IMG/VR virus record: IMGVR_UViG_3300020171_000003
Coordinates: 1-64,000 of that record
Strand: one strand, 5' to 3'
DNA length: 64,000 nucleotides
DNA from: a virus
Position 1 is the stretch's first letter, and each line of letters begins with the position of its first letter. Shown here piece by piece: positions 1-7,643 of the stretch. Made by a program: the position numbers and the translations under genes. Below the pieces are notes generated by a model. It worked only from the letters and a program-made list of their open reading frames with translations, did not search any database and was not told where the DNA came from.

Positions 1-219
1 AATAGTAAACATAATATTTATCTTTCTAGAGCAGTAGATATTGCTCCATATCCTTATAATAAATATAAAAATGATGTAGCAAAACATTATGAAATGGCAG
101 CGTATGCTTTAGAGGTGGCTTCTGAAATGAAATTATCCGTTGTTTGGGGAGGAAACTATCAAATCCGAAAAGTTTCTAAATTAGTAGATTTACCACATTT
201 TAACCTTAAGGAGAAATAA
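1..219 (+). CDS. Endolysin, M15 L-Ala-D-Glu/D-Ala-D-Ala peptidase type (3' part only)
   Basis: The frame is open from the first base to the TAA at 217-219; the start lies outside the window. The visible 72 residues contain SRAVDIAPYP, which matches the zinc-site region of M15 peptidases (usual pattern SxHxxGxAxD), then a WGGNY stretch, and DLPHFNL, which supplies the last zinc histidine of that family. It should cut the peptide part of peptidoglycan during lysis. The holin-like gene starts 3 bp later, which supports a lysis cassette. Calling it T5-type is inference from these motifs. Confidence 0.85.
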   Translation, partial: NSKHNIYLSRAVDIAPYPYNKYKNDVAKHYEMAAYALEVASEMKLSVVWGGNYQIRKVSKLVDLPHFNLKEK

Positions 220-221
220 AT

Positions 222-464
222 ATGATTTTAGGTTCAATCGGTGTGAGTGTTATTATTAGTATTTTGTTACAATTGATTTTTGGAACTTTTATAATTAAAA
301 ATAAATTGAAACCTTTTATTTCTGTTTTTTTAGGCTTAGGTTTTGGTGTTGTTTGTTTTTATTATGATGCAGGTTCCGGATTTAAAATATTAATTGACTA
401 TTTAGTACAAGGTTTTATGACAGGAGCAACTGCTGTAGGTCTTTACGAAATGGTTAAAAAATAA
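222..464 (+). CDS. Holin-like small membrane protein
   Basis: An 80-residue, strongly hydrophobic protein with about three membrane-spanning stretches (roughly residues 3-25, 32-48 and 55-76) and a charged linker (KNKLK). It follows the endolysin directly with a good ribosome site (AAGGAGAAATAA then ATG). Size, topology and position fit a phage holin that permeabilises the inner membrane. I do not recognise a specific holin family, so the call rests on context. Confidence 0.65.
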   Translation: MILGSIGVSVIISILLQLIFGTFIIKNKLKPFISVFLGLGFGVVCFYYDAGSGFKILIDYLVQGFMTGATAVGLYEMVKK

Positions 465-473
465 GGAGAAGGT

Positions 474-794
474 ATGAGAAAATTAAATTATTTAGTTATT
501 TTATTTTTATGTGGAAGCTTAATTAGTTGTGCTACTTTGGGAATTGATCTGAATACTCCTCAAAAGAAATATCTTGCTGCCAGAGTAGAATTTAATGATA
601 TGATGGAGCAATATATTAAAGTAGCTGCTACTATTCCGATGGAAAAAAGAGTAAATATTCGTACAGCTTTAAAAGCAACGGATACAGCCCTTGATACTTG
701 GGAGAAGCATGTAATGGATAAGAATTATGATTTTACAAAGGATAGACAAGTTTGGCTTGATTGTAAAAATTTATTGTTGGAGGTGTTAAAATGA
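474..794 (+). CDS. Predicted outer-membrane lipoprotein of the lysis cassette
   Basis: 106 residues. The N-terminus is a lipoprotein signal: basic start, hydrophobic core, then the lipobox LISC with the cysteine near residue 19. The rest is helical and charged. In Gram-negative phages a lipoprotein at this position is often the outer-membrane spanin, but it is larger than typical Rz1-type subunits and no partner inner-membrane spanin is obvious, so spanin is only a possibility. The RBS is AAGGAGAAGG. Confidence 0.6.
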   Translation: MRKLNYLVILFLCGSLISCATLGIDLNTPQKKYLAARVEFNDMMEQYIKVAATIPMEKRVNIRTALKATDTALDTWEKHVMDKNYDFTKDRQVWLDCKNLLLEVLK

Positions 795-967
795 GTATGA
801 ACAGAGAAGAAATTATTAATGTTTCCGGAGTCCTTCTGGATGTGATTATTACTTTAATTGCTAAATACCAAAAGATTACTCAAATGAACTATGAAGAAGT
901 AATAAACATGATTAAAGAGGAATCATTGAGATCAAATAGACTTCTTAAGGAGGAGGAGGAAATATGA
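791..967 (+). CDS. Small unknown protein in lysis operon
   Basis: 58 residues, starting MSMNREEIINVSG. It overlaps the lipoprotein stop at its 5' end (ATGA) and overlaps the next start at its 3' end (ATGA at 964-967), the usual coupling in this genome. It is mostly helical with an acidic tail (LLKEEEEI). That acidic tail is produced by the GGAGGAGGAGGAAAT run which is also the ribosome site of the next gene. Function unknown. Confidence 0.6.
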   Translation: MSMNREEIINVSGVLLDVIITLIAKYQKITQMNYEEVINMIKEESLRSNRLLKEEEEI

Positions 968-1371
968 AAAAATCAATCATTGCAACATTGTTGTTCTTGG
1001 CCATGGCCTTTTCAGTTTCCGCAGCTTCTTTACAGTGGGATACCCCAACGGATTGGGACAAAATCACAGGTTATGTGGTTTACTTCAACGAAGCGGGACA
1101 AACAGACACGCCTTATTCTAAAACGGTTTTAAAGGCCTCTGTGGTAAAGACAACGGCCACGGTAACATTGGCGAACATGGACACCCTTTGCAATTTGCAG
1201 TACGGGCAGGATTATACGATGTGGCTGAAAGCGTATAATGCCGCTGGTGAGTCTGGAGCAAGTAATACCGTCGCTTTTGCTAAACCAGGATGGGCACCCC
1301 CTGGGGATATGTTGCCAGAGGGAAGTTTAATCACGATACCAAATGCAGCGGTCACGATTCAGATAAAATGA
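964..1371 (+). CDS. Secreted fibronectin-III-like protein
   Basis: 135 residues with a clear Sec signal peptide (MKKS, hydrophobic core, cleavage near VSAA). It is followed by one beta-sandwich-like domain with features of fibronectin type III (TGYVVYFN, YTMWLKAYNAAGES). Its codon use and GC are visibly higher than its neighbours (for example GGCCATGGCC and ACGGCCACGG). It is translationally coupled to 1368. It looks like a recently acquired late gene; it could be a surface or envelope protein made in the host or a virion accessory. Confidence 0.6.
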   Translation: MKKSIIATLLFLAMAFSVSAASLQWDTPTDWDKITGYVVYFNEAGQTDTPYSKTVLKASVVKTTATVTLANMDTLCNLQYGQDYTMWLKAYNAAGESGASNTVAFAKPGWAPPGDMLPEGSLITIPNAAVTIQIK

Positions 1372-1721
1372 AATGGCTATGGGCCTTAATATTTTTATGT
1401 AACTCGGTTTATGCAGACAGCTTGCCTCAGTCGCAGGTTGTCTCGCAGCCGAATAATGTACGATTTGAAGGAGAAGTAACACAAATGTCTTTTCCAACAA
1501 CAGGGATACTGGACAACTTTAACCGATCTGATACAGCACCCATGACAGGATGGTGGGATCATTCTGGTGGATTTAGTGCCAACGGCTCAACCTGTCAGCC
1601 AGTTGATGCCAGTTTTAATTTGATGGGTTACGACACTTATTTTTCCGGTCATGTGGAAATGTACTTGACCATGGCCACAAAACCTGGAGAAACTTTAACT
1701 TTGGCTTACGATGAGATTTAG
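1368..1721 (+). CDS. Signal-peptide protein, probably C-terminally truncated
   Basis: 117 residues from the ATG that overlaps the previous stop (ATGA at 1368-1371). The N-terminus MKWLWALIFLCNSVYADS is a Sec signal. The mature part has a pattern (LDNFNRSD...PMTGWW) seen at the start of jelly-roll-like domains in phage tail and lectin-like proteins, but the frame ends about 75 residues later, where base composition drops back to AT-rich. I infer the gene was cut by recombination near 1720. Function unknown. Confidence 0.5.
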   Translation: MKWLWALIFLCNSVYADSLPQSQVVSQPNNVRFEGEVTQMSFPTTGILDNFNRSDTAPMTGWWDHSGGFSANGSTCQPVDASFNLMGYDTYFSGHVEMYLTMATKPGETLTLAYDEI

Positions 1722-1797
1722 GTATTGAAAATATTTTTAATTTTTATTGACATATATAAAAGTTAATGTTGTATGCTTATTTAAAAGGTTTATATTT

Positions 1798-2097
1798 ATG
1801 ATCCAAGATAATTATATTTGGGAAGCTGAAAAGAAAGACGGGACTATTTTAACTACCGGAGAGTATTTAGAAGATGTTGTTCGTTTTTCTTTTATCCCCA
1901 CTAATTTTAATGTTCAAAGACATGACATTATCGGAGTACCTTTAATTAGAAGATTCAATAGAGGATTTATTAACGGTTTAGGTGGTGGTATGAAAGAATA
2001 CCTTCTTTGTGTAGTTTCTTCTACTTTTAGACTTTATGTTAAATCCAGTAATGGAGTTATTTTAATTACTCCTCCTGATTATGAACTTTATTTATAA
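1798..2097 (+). CDS. Conserved-looking phage protein, tail region
   Basis: 99 residues from MIQDNYIWEAEKKDG. I prefer this start to the upstream one at 1747 because AAAAGG lies about 10 nt before it and the upstream extension is uncharacteristic. There is no signal peptide. A TTGACA at 1747-1752 with a weak -10 could give it its own promoter after the acquired block. It probably belongs with 2108 as a virion accessory, but the function is unknown. Confidence 0.55.
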   Translation: MIQDNYIWEAEKKDGTILTTGEYLEDVVRFSFIPTNFNVQRHDIIGVPLIRRFNRGFINGLGGGMKEYLLCVVSSTFRLYVKSSNGVILITPPDYELYL

Positions 2098-2107
2098 AGG
2101 TGATTAT

Positions 2108-2407
2108 ATGGATACATTAAAAGTTTTTTCCCCTAAACAAGTAGATGAACAATACTTTTTAGGTTTTAATTTTACTGATGATATTGGTTCGGAAACAATA
2201 CAAAGTGCTACTGTTACCGCTATTTGTAATGGTGTGGACGTTACTTCTGATCTCATTACGACTTTAGATCAAATAATAGTAAATCCTTATGTTTATTTTT
2301 GGATAAAGGGGGGAGTAAAAGGTGAAACCTATAAAATAGATTGTCAAGTTGTTTGTTCGGAAGATAGTGTTTATGAAGTTACCGGATATATAAAAGTTAA
2401 AGATTAA
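2108..2407 (+). CDS. Small beta-rich protein, possible fibre/tail adaptor
   Basis: 99 residues from MDTLKVFSPKQVDE (AAAGGTGATTAT before the ATG). The layout is that of an Ig-like domain: alternating strands, ETIQSATVTA, VYFWIKGG, and a closing VTGYIKVKD. Small proteins of this kind in phages include the fiber-tail adaptor group, which fits its place at the end of the late operon; that assignment is inference. It overlaps the convergent minus-strand gene by 4 bp, and no terminator is visible between them. Confidence 0.5.
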   Translation: MDTLKVFSPKQVDEQYFLGFNFTDDIGSETIQSATVTAICNGVDVTSDLITTLDQIIVNPYVYFWIKGGVKGETYKIDCQVVCSEDSVYEVTGYIKVKD

Positions 2408-3021
2408 ACAACTGTTACAATACTTTCTTTTCCTTTTTTAGTAACTTTAAATATTTTATCAGCTTGGGCATGAATTTCTTCTTGATGAGACACCATAATA
2501 ATTTGTAGACCAATCTCTTTTGTTAATTTTTGAAGAAGCTCGGAAGCATTTTTATGTTTATCAGAACTAAGGTCTTTAAAAGGTTCATCCAAAGTTAAGA
2601 CAGGACTATTTGGATTTAAAGACCACATCATAATTCTATTACCAAATCCAGCAATGCCAAGAAGTCCTCCACCAGCTGAATCAATTGGTTTATCTAAATT
2701 ACCTTCTTCATCAAAATAAAAACAACATTCTACTTGATTCCTCTTTGTTGTTATTTCTGCTATTTGTTTTGGAGAAGAAGGATCAATAGCAAATAAAGCT
2801 GAGGTTGGTAATGTAGATAAATGAAATTCCAAGTTTTTTAAAGTTTCTTCTGCAATAACTTGGAGAAAAGAACGAGCCTCTTTAGTGTTTACCTCTTCGA
2901 TCTCTAAACTATATAGCAAAGTGTCTAAATCTTTTTTCTTTGTTTGGAGAAATCGAAAGGAGGCTTTCTCATCATTGAGTTTATCCACTATTCTTTCTTG
3001 TTCTTCTTTAGAAATTATCAT
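2404..3021 (-). CDS. Rad50/SbcC-like ATPase, separate C-terminal half
   Basis: 205 residues. It starts with a short coiled coil (1-70), then the C-terminal half of an SMC/Rad50 ABC head: signature-like SAGGG at 115-119, Walker B VLTLDEPF at 141-148, a D-loop-like DLSSDK at 150-155 and the switch histidine in MVSHQ (179). It has no Walker A. That motif is in the gene at 5866-7044, 2.8 kb upstream in transcription, so the two products probably join to make one ATPase acting with the SbcD-like nuclease at 5040. Confidence 0.8.
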   Translation of the reverse strand: MIISKEEQERIVDKLNDEKASFRFLQTKKKDLDTLLYSLEIEEVNTKEARSFLQVIAEETLKNLEFHLSTLPTSALFAIDPSSPKQIAEITTKRNQVECCFYFDEEGNLDKPIDSAGGGLLGIAGFGNRIMMWSLNPNSPVLTLDEPFKDLSSDKHKNASELLQKLTKEIGLQIIMVSHQEEIHAQADKIFKVTKKGKESIVTVV

Positions 3022-3027
3022 TTTTCC

Positions 3028-3261
3028 TTACCAATCATATTTTTCTTTTAATTGTTCATAGGATTTTGTAATTACGGCTTCTGCTGTAATAATTTCTTTA
3101 TTTAAGTTGGAGAGGTAAGAATCTACTTTTTTACTATCCACACCTAAATCTTTAAGTTGTTTTTCTAAAGAAGATATTTGACCATCTACCGTAGCTTCTT
3201 CTTTTTCTGCTCTTAATATTTCTTTATCCAATTTTTCAAAGTCTTCAATTATTTGTTTCAT
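3028..3261 (-). CDS. Small coiled-coil protein, possible Rad50 arm piece
   Basis: 77 residues, nearly all predicted coiled coil (heptad-like runs such as ISSLEKQLKDLG and YLSNLNKEI). It lies 6 bp upstream of the SbcC C-terminal half. Because the split Rad50-like ATPase lacks most of a descending arm, this piece may supply it; that is inference. No catalytic motif is visible. Confidence 0.6.
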   Translation of the reverse strand: MKQIIEDFEKLDKEILRAEKEEATVDGQISSLEKQLKDLGVDSKKVDSYLSNLNKEIITAEAVITKSYEQLKEKYDW

Positions 3262-3458
3262 GGTCGTTCTCCATTATGATAAAATATAGACATGTCACAG
3301 CATGGACATTCAATCACTGGCATAAATTCTCTTGTTTTGGAATCATATTCACTATTCCCTGGAATGCGCTCCTGTGAATCATGATCATGTGTTTCCGGTT
3401 CAAAAATTTTATTTGTGTCAAGAACTACTCCGCAGAAATCACACGATATTAATTTCAT
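3258..3458 (-). CDS. Small zinc-ribbon-like protein
   Basis: 66 residues with two paired cysteines, CDFC near the start and CPCC near residue 52, plus histidines (ETHDHD), so a single zinc site is likely. Start and stop overlap neighbouring genes by 4 bp. Function unknown. Confidence 0.6.
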   Translation of the reverse strand: MKLISCDFCGVVLDTNKIFEPETHDHDSQERIPGNSEYDSKTREFMPVIECPCCDMSIFYHNGERP

Positions 3459-3634
3459 ATTTCCTCCGCATTTAGAAAGGCAAACTGTTCTTCTTCTGTT
3501 AAGTTTTCAATACATTTAAAGGATTGGTGTGTAGAACAAAACCCATCACCAGGACCTCCGCATAGTATTCGATGATCTCCTATTTCTATAATTTCAGATG
3601 TATCTTGAGCAGTATAAACAACCTTTGCTTTCAT
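3455..3634 (-). CDS. Small unknown protein
   Basis: 59 residues, MKAKVVYTAQDTSE to AFLNAEEI. The ATG has GGAG upstream (AAGGAGTTAAAT), and its TGA overlaps the next ATG (ATGA at 3455-3458). It contains three cysteines and a glycine-rich CGGPGDGFC turn, perhaps a small metal site. Function unknown. Confidence 0.55.
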   Translation of the reverse strand: MKAKVVYTAQDTSEIIEIGDHRILCGGPGDGFCSTHQSFKCIENLTEEEQFAFLNAEEI

Positions 3635-3644
3635 ATTTAACTCC

Positions 3645-4109
3645 TTAGTAAATTAAAAGACCTGTTGCTGTTATTGTGTAAACTCCCCATTCTAAATTTT
3701 TATTTTCTCCTAACCAATCTCTATCACCTTTATTAAAAACTATTTCAGAAAAATTACCGAAGTCAACACCTTTTGTAAAGTAACTATCTCTTTTATAGAT
3801 GTTTAAAAATATTGAAGGAATAATTTGAGTAATAAAAGCACTTCTTACAAAAGCTTCTCTTTCTCCATTTGATATTGGTTCTTTTATATATTCTGTTAAT
3901 CCTCTTTGTTCCCATTCTAAACCTTTTGATTCAAGATATATTACATGACCAATATAATGAGTAGCAAAAGCGAAAAGAACACCTTCTCCAAACTCAATAT
4001 AATCTTGTTTTGTAGCTTCTTTAAATTTCAAAGATTCTACTTCGTTTATCTTCCACCCTGGACAACAAGAGGATAGAAATAATAGTGAACAAATAATAAA
4101 GGTTTTCAT
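3645..4109 (-). CDS. Predicted lipoprotein
   Basis: 154 residues from MKTFIICSLLFLSSCC, a lipoprotein signal with lipobox LSSC. This start overlaps the stop of the small gene upstream (ATGA), which decides it over two longer in-frame starts. The mature part contains HYIGHVIYLESKG, an HxxxH arrangement that could bind metal. An early-region lipoprotein could act in superinfection exclusion, but nothing in the sequence proves that. Confidence 0.6.
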   Translation of the reverse strand: MKTFIICSLLFLSSCCPGWKINEVESLKFKEATKQDYIEFGEGVLFAFATHYIGHVIYLESKGLEWEQRGLTEYIKEPISNGEREAFVRSAFITQIIPSIFLNIYKRDSYFTKGVDFGNFSEIVFNKGDRDWLGENKNLEWGVYTITATGLLIY

Positions 4110-4228
4110 TCTAAATCCCATATATCTTCCCAAGTTGAATAATAAATTCCGAAAAAGTATTTTCTATATGTAAGTTTATACATCTTATTTTGTATTATCC
4201 AAGAAAAAGTACAAGTAATTTCAAACAT
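4106..4228 (-). CDS. 40-residue unknown protein
   Basis: The ATG is preceded by AAAGGAGAAAAA, one of the stronger ribosome sites in the region, and its TGA overlaps the lipoprotein ATG. The product is rich in aromatic residues (YRKYFFGIYYSTW). Ribosome site and overlap support it as a real gene. Confidence 0.5.
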   Translation of the reverse strand: MFEITCTFSWIIQNKMYKLTYRKYFFGIYYSTWEDIWDLE

Positions 4229-4246
4229 TTTTTTCTCCTTTAAATT

Positions 4247-4393
4247 TCAAAGATTAGTTTTAAAAAATCCCTCGGCCTTCAATAGTCTATTTACCAATGC
4301 TGACTTGGAATCAGTATTTTTTTCTGCAAACTCGATCCTTTCTTTTTTGTTTTGAACAAAAGTTAATAAATAAGGCCGAGGGAAACTATTATA
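4247..4393 (-). pseudogene. Protein-like open frame with no start codon
   Basis: On the minus strand this frame reads protein-like (ERIEFAEKNTDSKSALV then NRLLKAEG) and resembles the end of a ribbon-helix-helix protein, but it has no ATG, GTG or usable TTG at its 5' end. It contains both arms of an 11-bp inverted repeat. It could be a decayed gene or be read by an unusual start. Confidence 0.3.
4269..4382. repeat. 11-bp perfect inverted repeat with 92-bp spacer
   Basis: CCCTCGGCCTT at 4269-4279 and its exact complement AAGGCCGAGGG at 4372-4382. The arms are GC-rich in an AT-rich area, so chance pairing is unlikely. They enclose the start-less frame at 4247-4393 and could form the base of a large stem-loop in the minus-strand transcript. 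Confidence 0.55.
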
Positions 4394-4632
4394 CTAATAA
4401 ATCTTTTTCCTTTATTTTCCTGATTTTCTTAATTGCTTTTCTTAACTCATCCTTATCATTATTACGTTTTATATTAAATACTGTCACACCTGATTTTCTT
4501 TGTAATGTGATTACAGTTGGAAATCTATCATAATTAAAATATTTACTTATTTTTTGGTTACCACTTGAACCTTCATTTTCTAAAGCGCAATAAAAAGCGG
4601 CAATTAAACCTTGTTTAGAATTTACTTTTATT
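4389..4632 (-). pseudogene. Start-less open frame, about 80 codons
   Basis: Begins right after the stop of the gene at 4628 and runs to TAA at 4389. The translation looks like a real protein (KYFNYDRFPTVITLQRKSG; basic C-terminus). No ATG, GTG or TTG occurs near its beginning. Sequence error, decay, a non-standard ATA/ATT start or frameshift from the upstream gene are all possible; the junction is not a classic slippery heptamer. Confidence 0.35.
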
Positions 4633-4810
4633 TGTTAAGTATTGAACTCCATTTTACACCTCGTCTTATTAATTTTTTGTTTACAGTTTCTTTTACTTCT
4701 TCTGGAACACTTTTTTCTTTACAAGCAACAATATGAGGACAAGTTCTACAACCTGACATGTGACTATCATATTTTCCAAATTTAAGAATAGGTTCACATA
4801 CACAAATCAA
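4628..4810 (-). CDS. Small cysteine-rich protein, TTG start
   Basis: About 60 residues. A TTG at 4808-4810 overlaps the previous TGA and has GGAGAA 6 nt upstream, so I prefer it over ATG at 4828 or GTG at 4837. The sequence has CVCEPIL, CRTCPH and a further cysteine, consistent with a small zinc or iron-sulfur site. Function unknown. Confidence 0.5.
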   Translation of the reverse strand: MICVCEPILKFGKYDSHMSGCRTCPHIVACKEKSVPEEVKETVNKKLIRRGVKWSSILNK

Positions 4811-5043
4811 TTTATTCTCCAATACCATAAAGGACACTTTTCTTTTTTACATACTAAAACATTATTCCAACCTCTTCTAATACAACAATCATTTTTAGTT
4901 TCTATCATTTTATCCGGACAACTTTTTGCTAATCTCTGAAACTTAATTTCATCTAAATCTTTCCAAGTAATAGGTTTATCAGAAATACTTTTTTCTATCT
5001 CTAATTCTTTTACTTCTTCAGGATATTTTATTTCTTCTGTCAT
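4807..5043 (-). CDS. Small cysteine-rich protein
   Basis: 78 residues: an acidic helical first half and a second half with CCIRRGW and CKKEKCPLW, so probably metal-binding. It overlaps the SbcD-like gene stop by 4 bp. It shares the C...RRGW/RRGVKW flavour with the next gene, possibly from duplication. Function unknown. Confidence 0.55.
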   Translation of the reverse strand: MTEEIKYPEEVKELEIEKSISDKPITWKDLDEIKFQRLAKSCPDKMIETKNDCCIRRGWNNVLVCKKEKCPLWYWRIN

Positions 5044-5954
5044 CCTAACCTCCTCAGCGCATCCGCTATTATATTGTTACTAATATTTTGAACTTCTTTC
5101 TTTAAGGTTACAATTTTAACAGAAACATTTTTCTTGAAATCTAATCCGTTTATTTTAGTTTTTGTTTTAATATTCTCTATAAATTTTGCCAAGTTCTCGT
5201 TCTGTTTTTTTTCTTTTTCATGACTTTCAAAAGAAAGAACATTACTCTTAATCGGAATTTCTACTTGTTCTGCTTCTCCAGTTTTTGTATTTAAAATCCA
5301 ACAACAAGGTTTATGATCTTTTTGTGTTACGTTTGAGCGAAGCATAGAACCAGGATTAATTAAAAGTTTATCTCCATCTTCAATATAAAAAGACTTATGA
5401 TTATCTCCAGATATAATATAATCAAACGGGAACTTTTTAAGAAAATGTTTTCCTTTATCAAAATCTTCTTGTCCTGGCCATAATTTTTCTGATTCTAAAA
5501 TCATTGAATGAATTGCAAGAATATTTATTTTACCTTTTTCAGGAGAAACTGTTTCTTCTCCCCAGGAACTTCCATAAAGATGAATGTTGCCTTCTACTAT
5601 TGCCGGAATTTCTGATAAAATACTAACAACTCCAGCGGCCTCTAAAATTGCTGTAGGTGTATTCAATTTATCAGAAGAATGGTATCGCAAATCATGTTGT
5701 CCGAAAACAGTAAAAATATGTATTCCATGTTCTTTCCATTTTCTAAAAAATCTTAGCATATCTTGTTTTACAAAATCAGATTCTTTCCAAGAGTCAAATA
5801 AATCTCCAGGTTGAATTACTACTTTGATTTTTTCTGCAATGCATAGATCAAAAACCCATTGTAATTTATACTTTACGGTTTCGTAGTAATTGTCTGTTCG
5901 GTTTTTGGGTTGATGATCCGTTATGTGAACATCCCCCATCGCTAATATTTTCAT
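5040..5954 (-). CDS. SbcD/Mre11-like nuclease (T4 gp47-type)
   Basis: 304 residues. Metallophosphoesterase motifs in order: GDVHITDH (7-14), GDLFDSW (about 50), GQHDLRYH (about 85, normally GNHD), and SGDNHKS (about 185). It should be a manganese-dependent exo/endonuclease that works with a Rad50/SbcC ATPase on DNA ends during phage recombination. The conserved start MKILAMGDVH lies 89 bp inside the end of the upstream SbcC-like gene. GGAG is 13 nt from the ATG, so translation may rely on coupling. Confidence 0.85.
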   Translation of the reverse strand: MKILAMGDVHITDHQPKNRTDNYYETVKYKLQWVFDLCIAEKIKVVIQPGDLFDSWKESDFVKQDMLRFFRKWKEHGIHIFTVFGQHDLRYHSSDKLNTPTAILEAAGVVSILSEIPAIVEGNIHLYGSSWGEETVSPEKGKINILAIHSMILESEKLWPGQEDFDKGKHFLKKFPFDYIISGDNHKSFYIEDGDKLLINPGSMLRSNVTQKDHKPCCWILNTKTGEAEQVEIPIKSNVLSFESHEKEKKQNENLAKFIENIKTKTKINGLDFKKNVSVKIVTLKKEVQNISNNIIADALRRLG

Positions 5955-7044
5955 TAGTATCGGTTATCTCCTTATTACAGAAAGGGCAAACTTTTAGCTC
6001 ATTAAACAATACTTTTCTCTTTTCTTTTAGTGTCTCCGTCAATTCTTTAGTGTCGTCCTTCAACGATCTATAAGAAAGTAACTCATTATGTATAGTCTTA
6101 ATTTTATCGTGCTGGATTTTGATGGTTTGAAGTGCTTTGCTTTTTTCAATTAAATCTTGGATAACTTCTCTTTTAGGAAATTTAGTTTGAAGGTCTTTCT
6201 GTTTGTTCTGCCATTTTACTAATTCATCTTTGAGTAATTCTATTTTATTATAAGAAGGATAAAGAGTTCCGGTTAAATGTGTAATTTCTTTTTTTATTTT
6301 TTGATATAAAGGAACAATATTTAACCATTCTTGAATTTCCTTTTTATCTTCTTTAGCAATCTGTAATCCTACAGATATTTTTTGGACTCTTTGAATTTTG
6401 TCGTTAGTTTCTTCTACAAACCGGATTTTATTTGTGATTTCCAATATGAGTTTTTCTACTGCATCTAAGTAGGATAGCTCTGAAAGTTTTTCGTTAGTAT
6501 CGGTTAACTCCCTTTCCACATTATTTTTTCTTGTGACCACTTTATCAAGATAGGTATTAGAAACAGTTTTTACGGAATCAATGATTTGAAGGTCAACAGC
6601 CTCAGATATTTTCTTACCAATTTCACCAGGCGTCCAGTCTTGTAGAAGATAAAATTTTTCATGTTGTCCTTGGATATTAATATCATTCAATCCAGATATT
6701 ATTTTTATTTCTTCCGGAACATCTGTCCTCAAAGCTTCTAATTTAAAAGCTGGAATAGAACTACTTTCTCCTTCATAACCATTAAATTTAGTATTTTTAA
6801 TTCTTTTAATATAACCATCTTTAAAATTAATTCTTACAAACATTTCAGTGGAAGCAGAAACATACCAGTTTCTAAATCCAGCAGATGGTCTATTTAAAAT
6901 ACACCATTTAATAGCTCTGATTAATGTAGATTTTCCTGCGTTAGTAGAACCAATTATAACATTAAAACCATCAACAAATTCAAATTTTGAATGAGTGTAT
7001 CCTTGAAAGTTCTTTATTTCTATTGATTCAATATATTGATTCAT
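5866..7044 (-). CDS. Rad50/SbcC-like ATPase, N-terminal half ending at the zinc hook
   Basis: 392 residues. N-terminal ABC half with Walker A GSTNAGKST (32-40) and a Q-loop-like NIQGQHEKF, then a long coiled-coil arm (about 180-345), then the zinc-hook CPFC at 353-356. The protein ends about 36 residues later with no return arm, signature motif or Walker B. Those are in the genes at 3028 and 2404. The last 29 codons overlap the SbcD-like gene in another frame. The break at the hook suggests a functional split rather than a random truncation. Confidence 0.85.
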   Translation of the reverse strand: MNQYIESIEIKNFQGYTHSKFEFVDGFNVIIGSTNAGKSTLIRAIKWCILNRPSAGFRNWYVSASTEMFVRINFKDGYIKRIKNTKFNGYEGESSSIPAFKLEALRTDVPEEIKIISGLNDINIQGQHEKFYLLQDWTPGEIGKKISEAVDLQIIDSVKTVSNTYLDKVVTRKNNVERELTDTNEKLSELSYLDAVEKLILEITNKIRFVEETNDKIQRVQKISVGLQIAKEDKKEIQEWLNIVPLYQKIKKEITHLTGTLYPSYNKIELLKDELVKWQNKQKDLQTKFPKREVIQDLIEKSKALQTIKIQHDKIKTIHNELLSYRSLKDDTKELTETLKEKRKVLFNELKVCPFCNKEITDTNENISDGGCSHNGSSTQKPNRQLLRNRKV

Positions 7045-7307
7045 TGCATCCTCTTTTTTATAACAATATCGGTAACAAAATCGTTATGTATTAATTTGGA
7101 ATTAATCTCAATATTGTTTTCAAAGGTTAGATAGCAGGGCGGACAATCAGCAACCACACATAATTCTTTTAAAAGATCAGTTGGAATTATAATTATTTGA
7201 TCATCAAAAACCTCATCTTCTATAAAGTCATTGATTAAAGATTTTCGGAATGATCTTGATAAGGTTCTTTTTTTGTTTGTTTCAAGAGAAGGGTGTTTAA
7301 TTACCAT
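7041..7307 (-). CDS. Unknown protein beside recombination genes
   Basis: 88 residues, basic N-terminus (KKRTLSRSFRKS), a hydrophobic strand (DQIIIIPTDLL) and two cysteines (CPPC). It overlaps the SbcC-like start by 4 bp, so it is probably co-translated with it. No family recognised. Confidence 0.55.
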   Translation of the reverse strand: MVIKHPSLETNKKRTLSRSFRKSLINDFIEDEVFDDQIIIIPTDLLKELCVVADCPPCYLTFENNIEINSKLIHNDFVTDIVIKKRMQ

Positions 7308-7643
7308 TTATTTTTTCCTTATGTTATTAACACTTTTGGGATTAGCTAATTTATCCCAATCTCTAAATCGCATATGGACAATATCATTTTCATGACGTTG
7401 ACCTGTAATATGCACTATAACAACAGGTATTTTATTTTCAGGACAATTGGCTTCTGCTTGTTTCATGGCTGCTTCGCCTCTGTATGCTTTATAAGCTTTT
7501 GCTTCAATGCTGTAAGTGTGGTGTTTAATATCTTCTCCACCAAGTGTCCCTACGTTCATTCCGTTTGTCATTTTGGAAAGTTTGGCTTGGAAAGCTCGTC
7601 CTCTCCTTTTATTTTGGATTACTATTTTTCTTTTATCGGCCAT
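7308..7643 (-). CDS. Putative PD-(D/E)XK nuclease, resolvase-like
   Basis: 111 residues. The core GGEDIKHHTYSIEAK has an Asp, then a strand with ExK, the arrangement of PD-(D/E)XK nucleases such as Hjc-type resolvases and VRR-NUC proteins. VVIVHITGQRHEND follows as the next strand. In a recombination cluster it may cut branched DNA. The assignment is from motif spacing only. Confidence 0.55.
   Translation of the reverse strand: MADKRKIVIQNKRRGRAFQAKLSKMTNGMNVGTLGGEDIKHHTYSIEAKAYKAYRGEAAMKQAEANCPENKIPVVIVHITGQRHENDIVHMRFRDWDKLANPKSVNNIRKK

Noticed and set aside
4297-4533. Plus-strand frame of 78 codons
   Set aside because: Antisense to the protein-like minus-strand frames, hydrophobic low-complexity product, no ribosome site.
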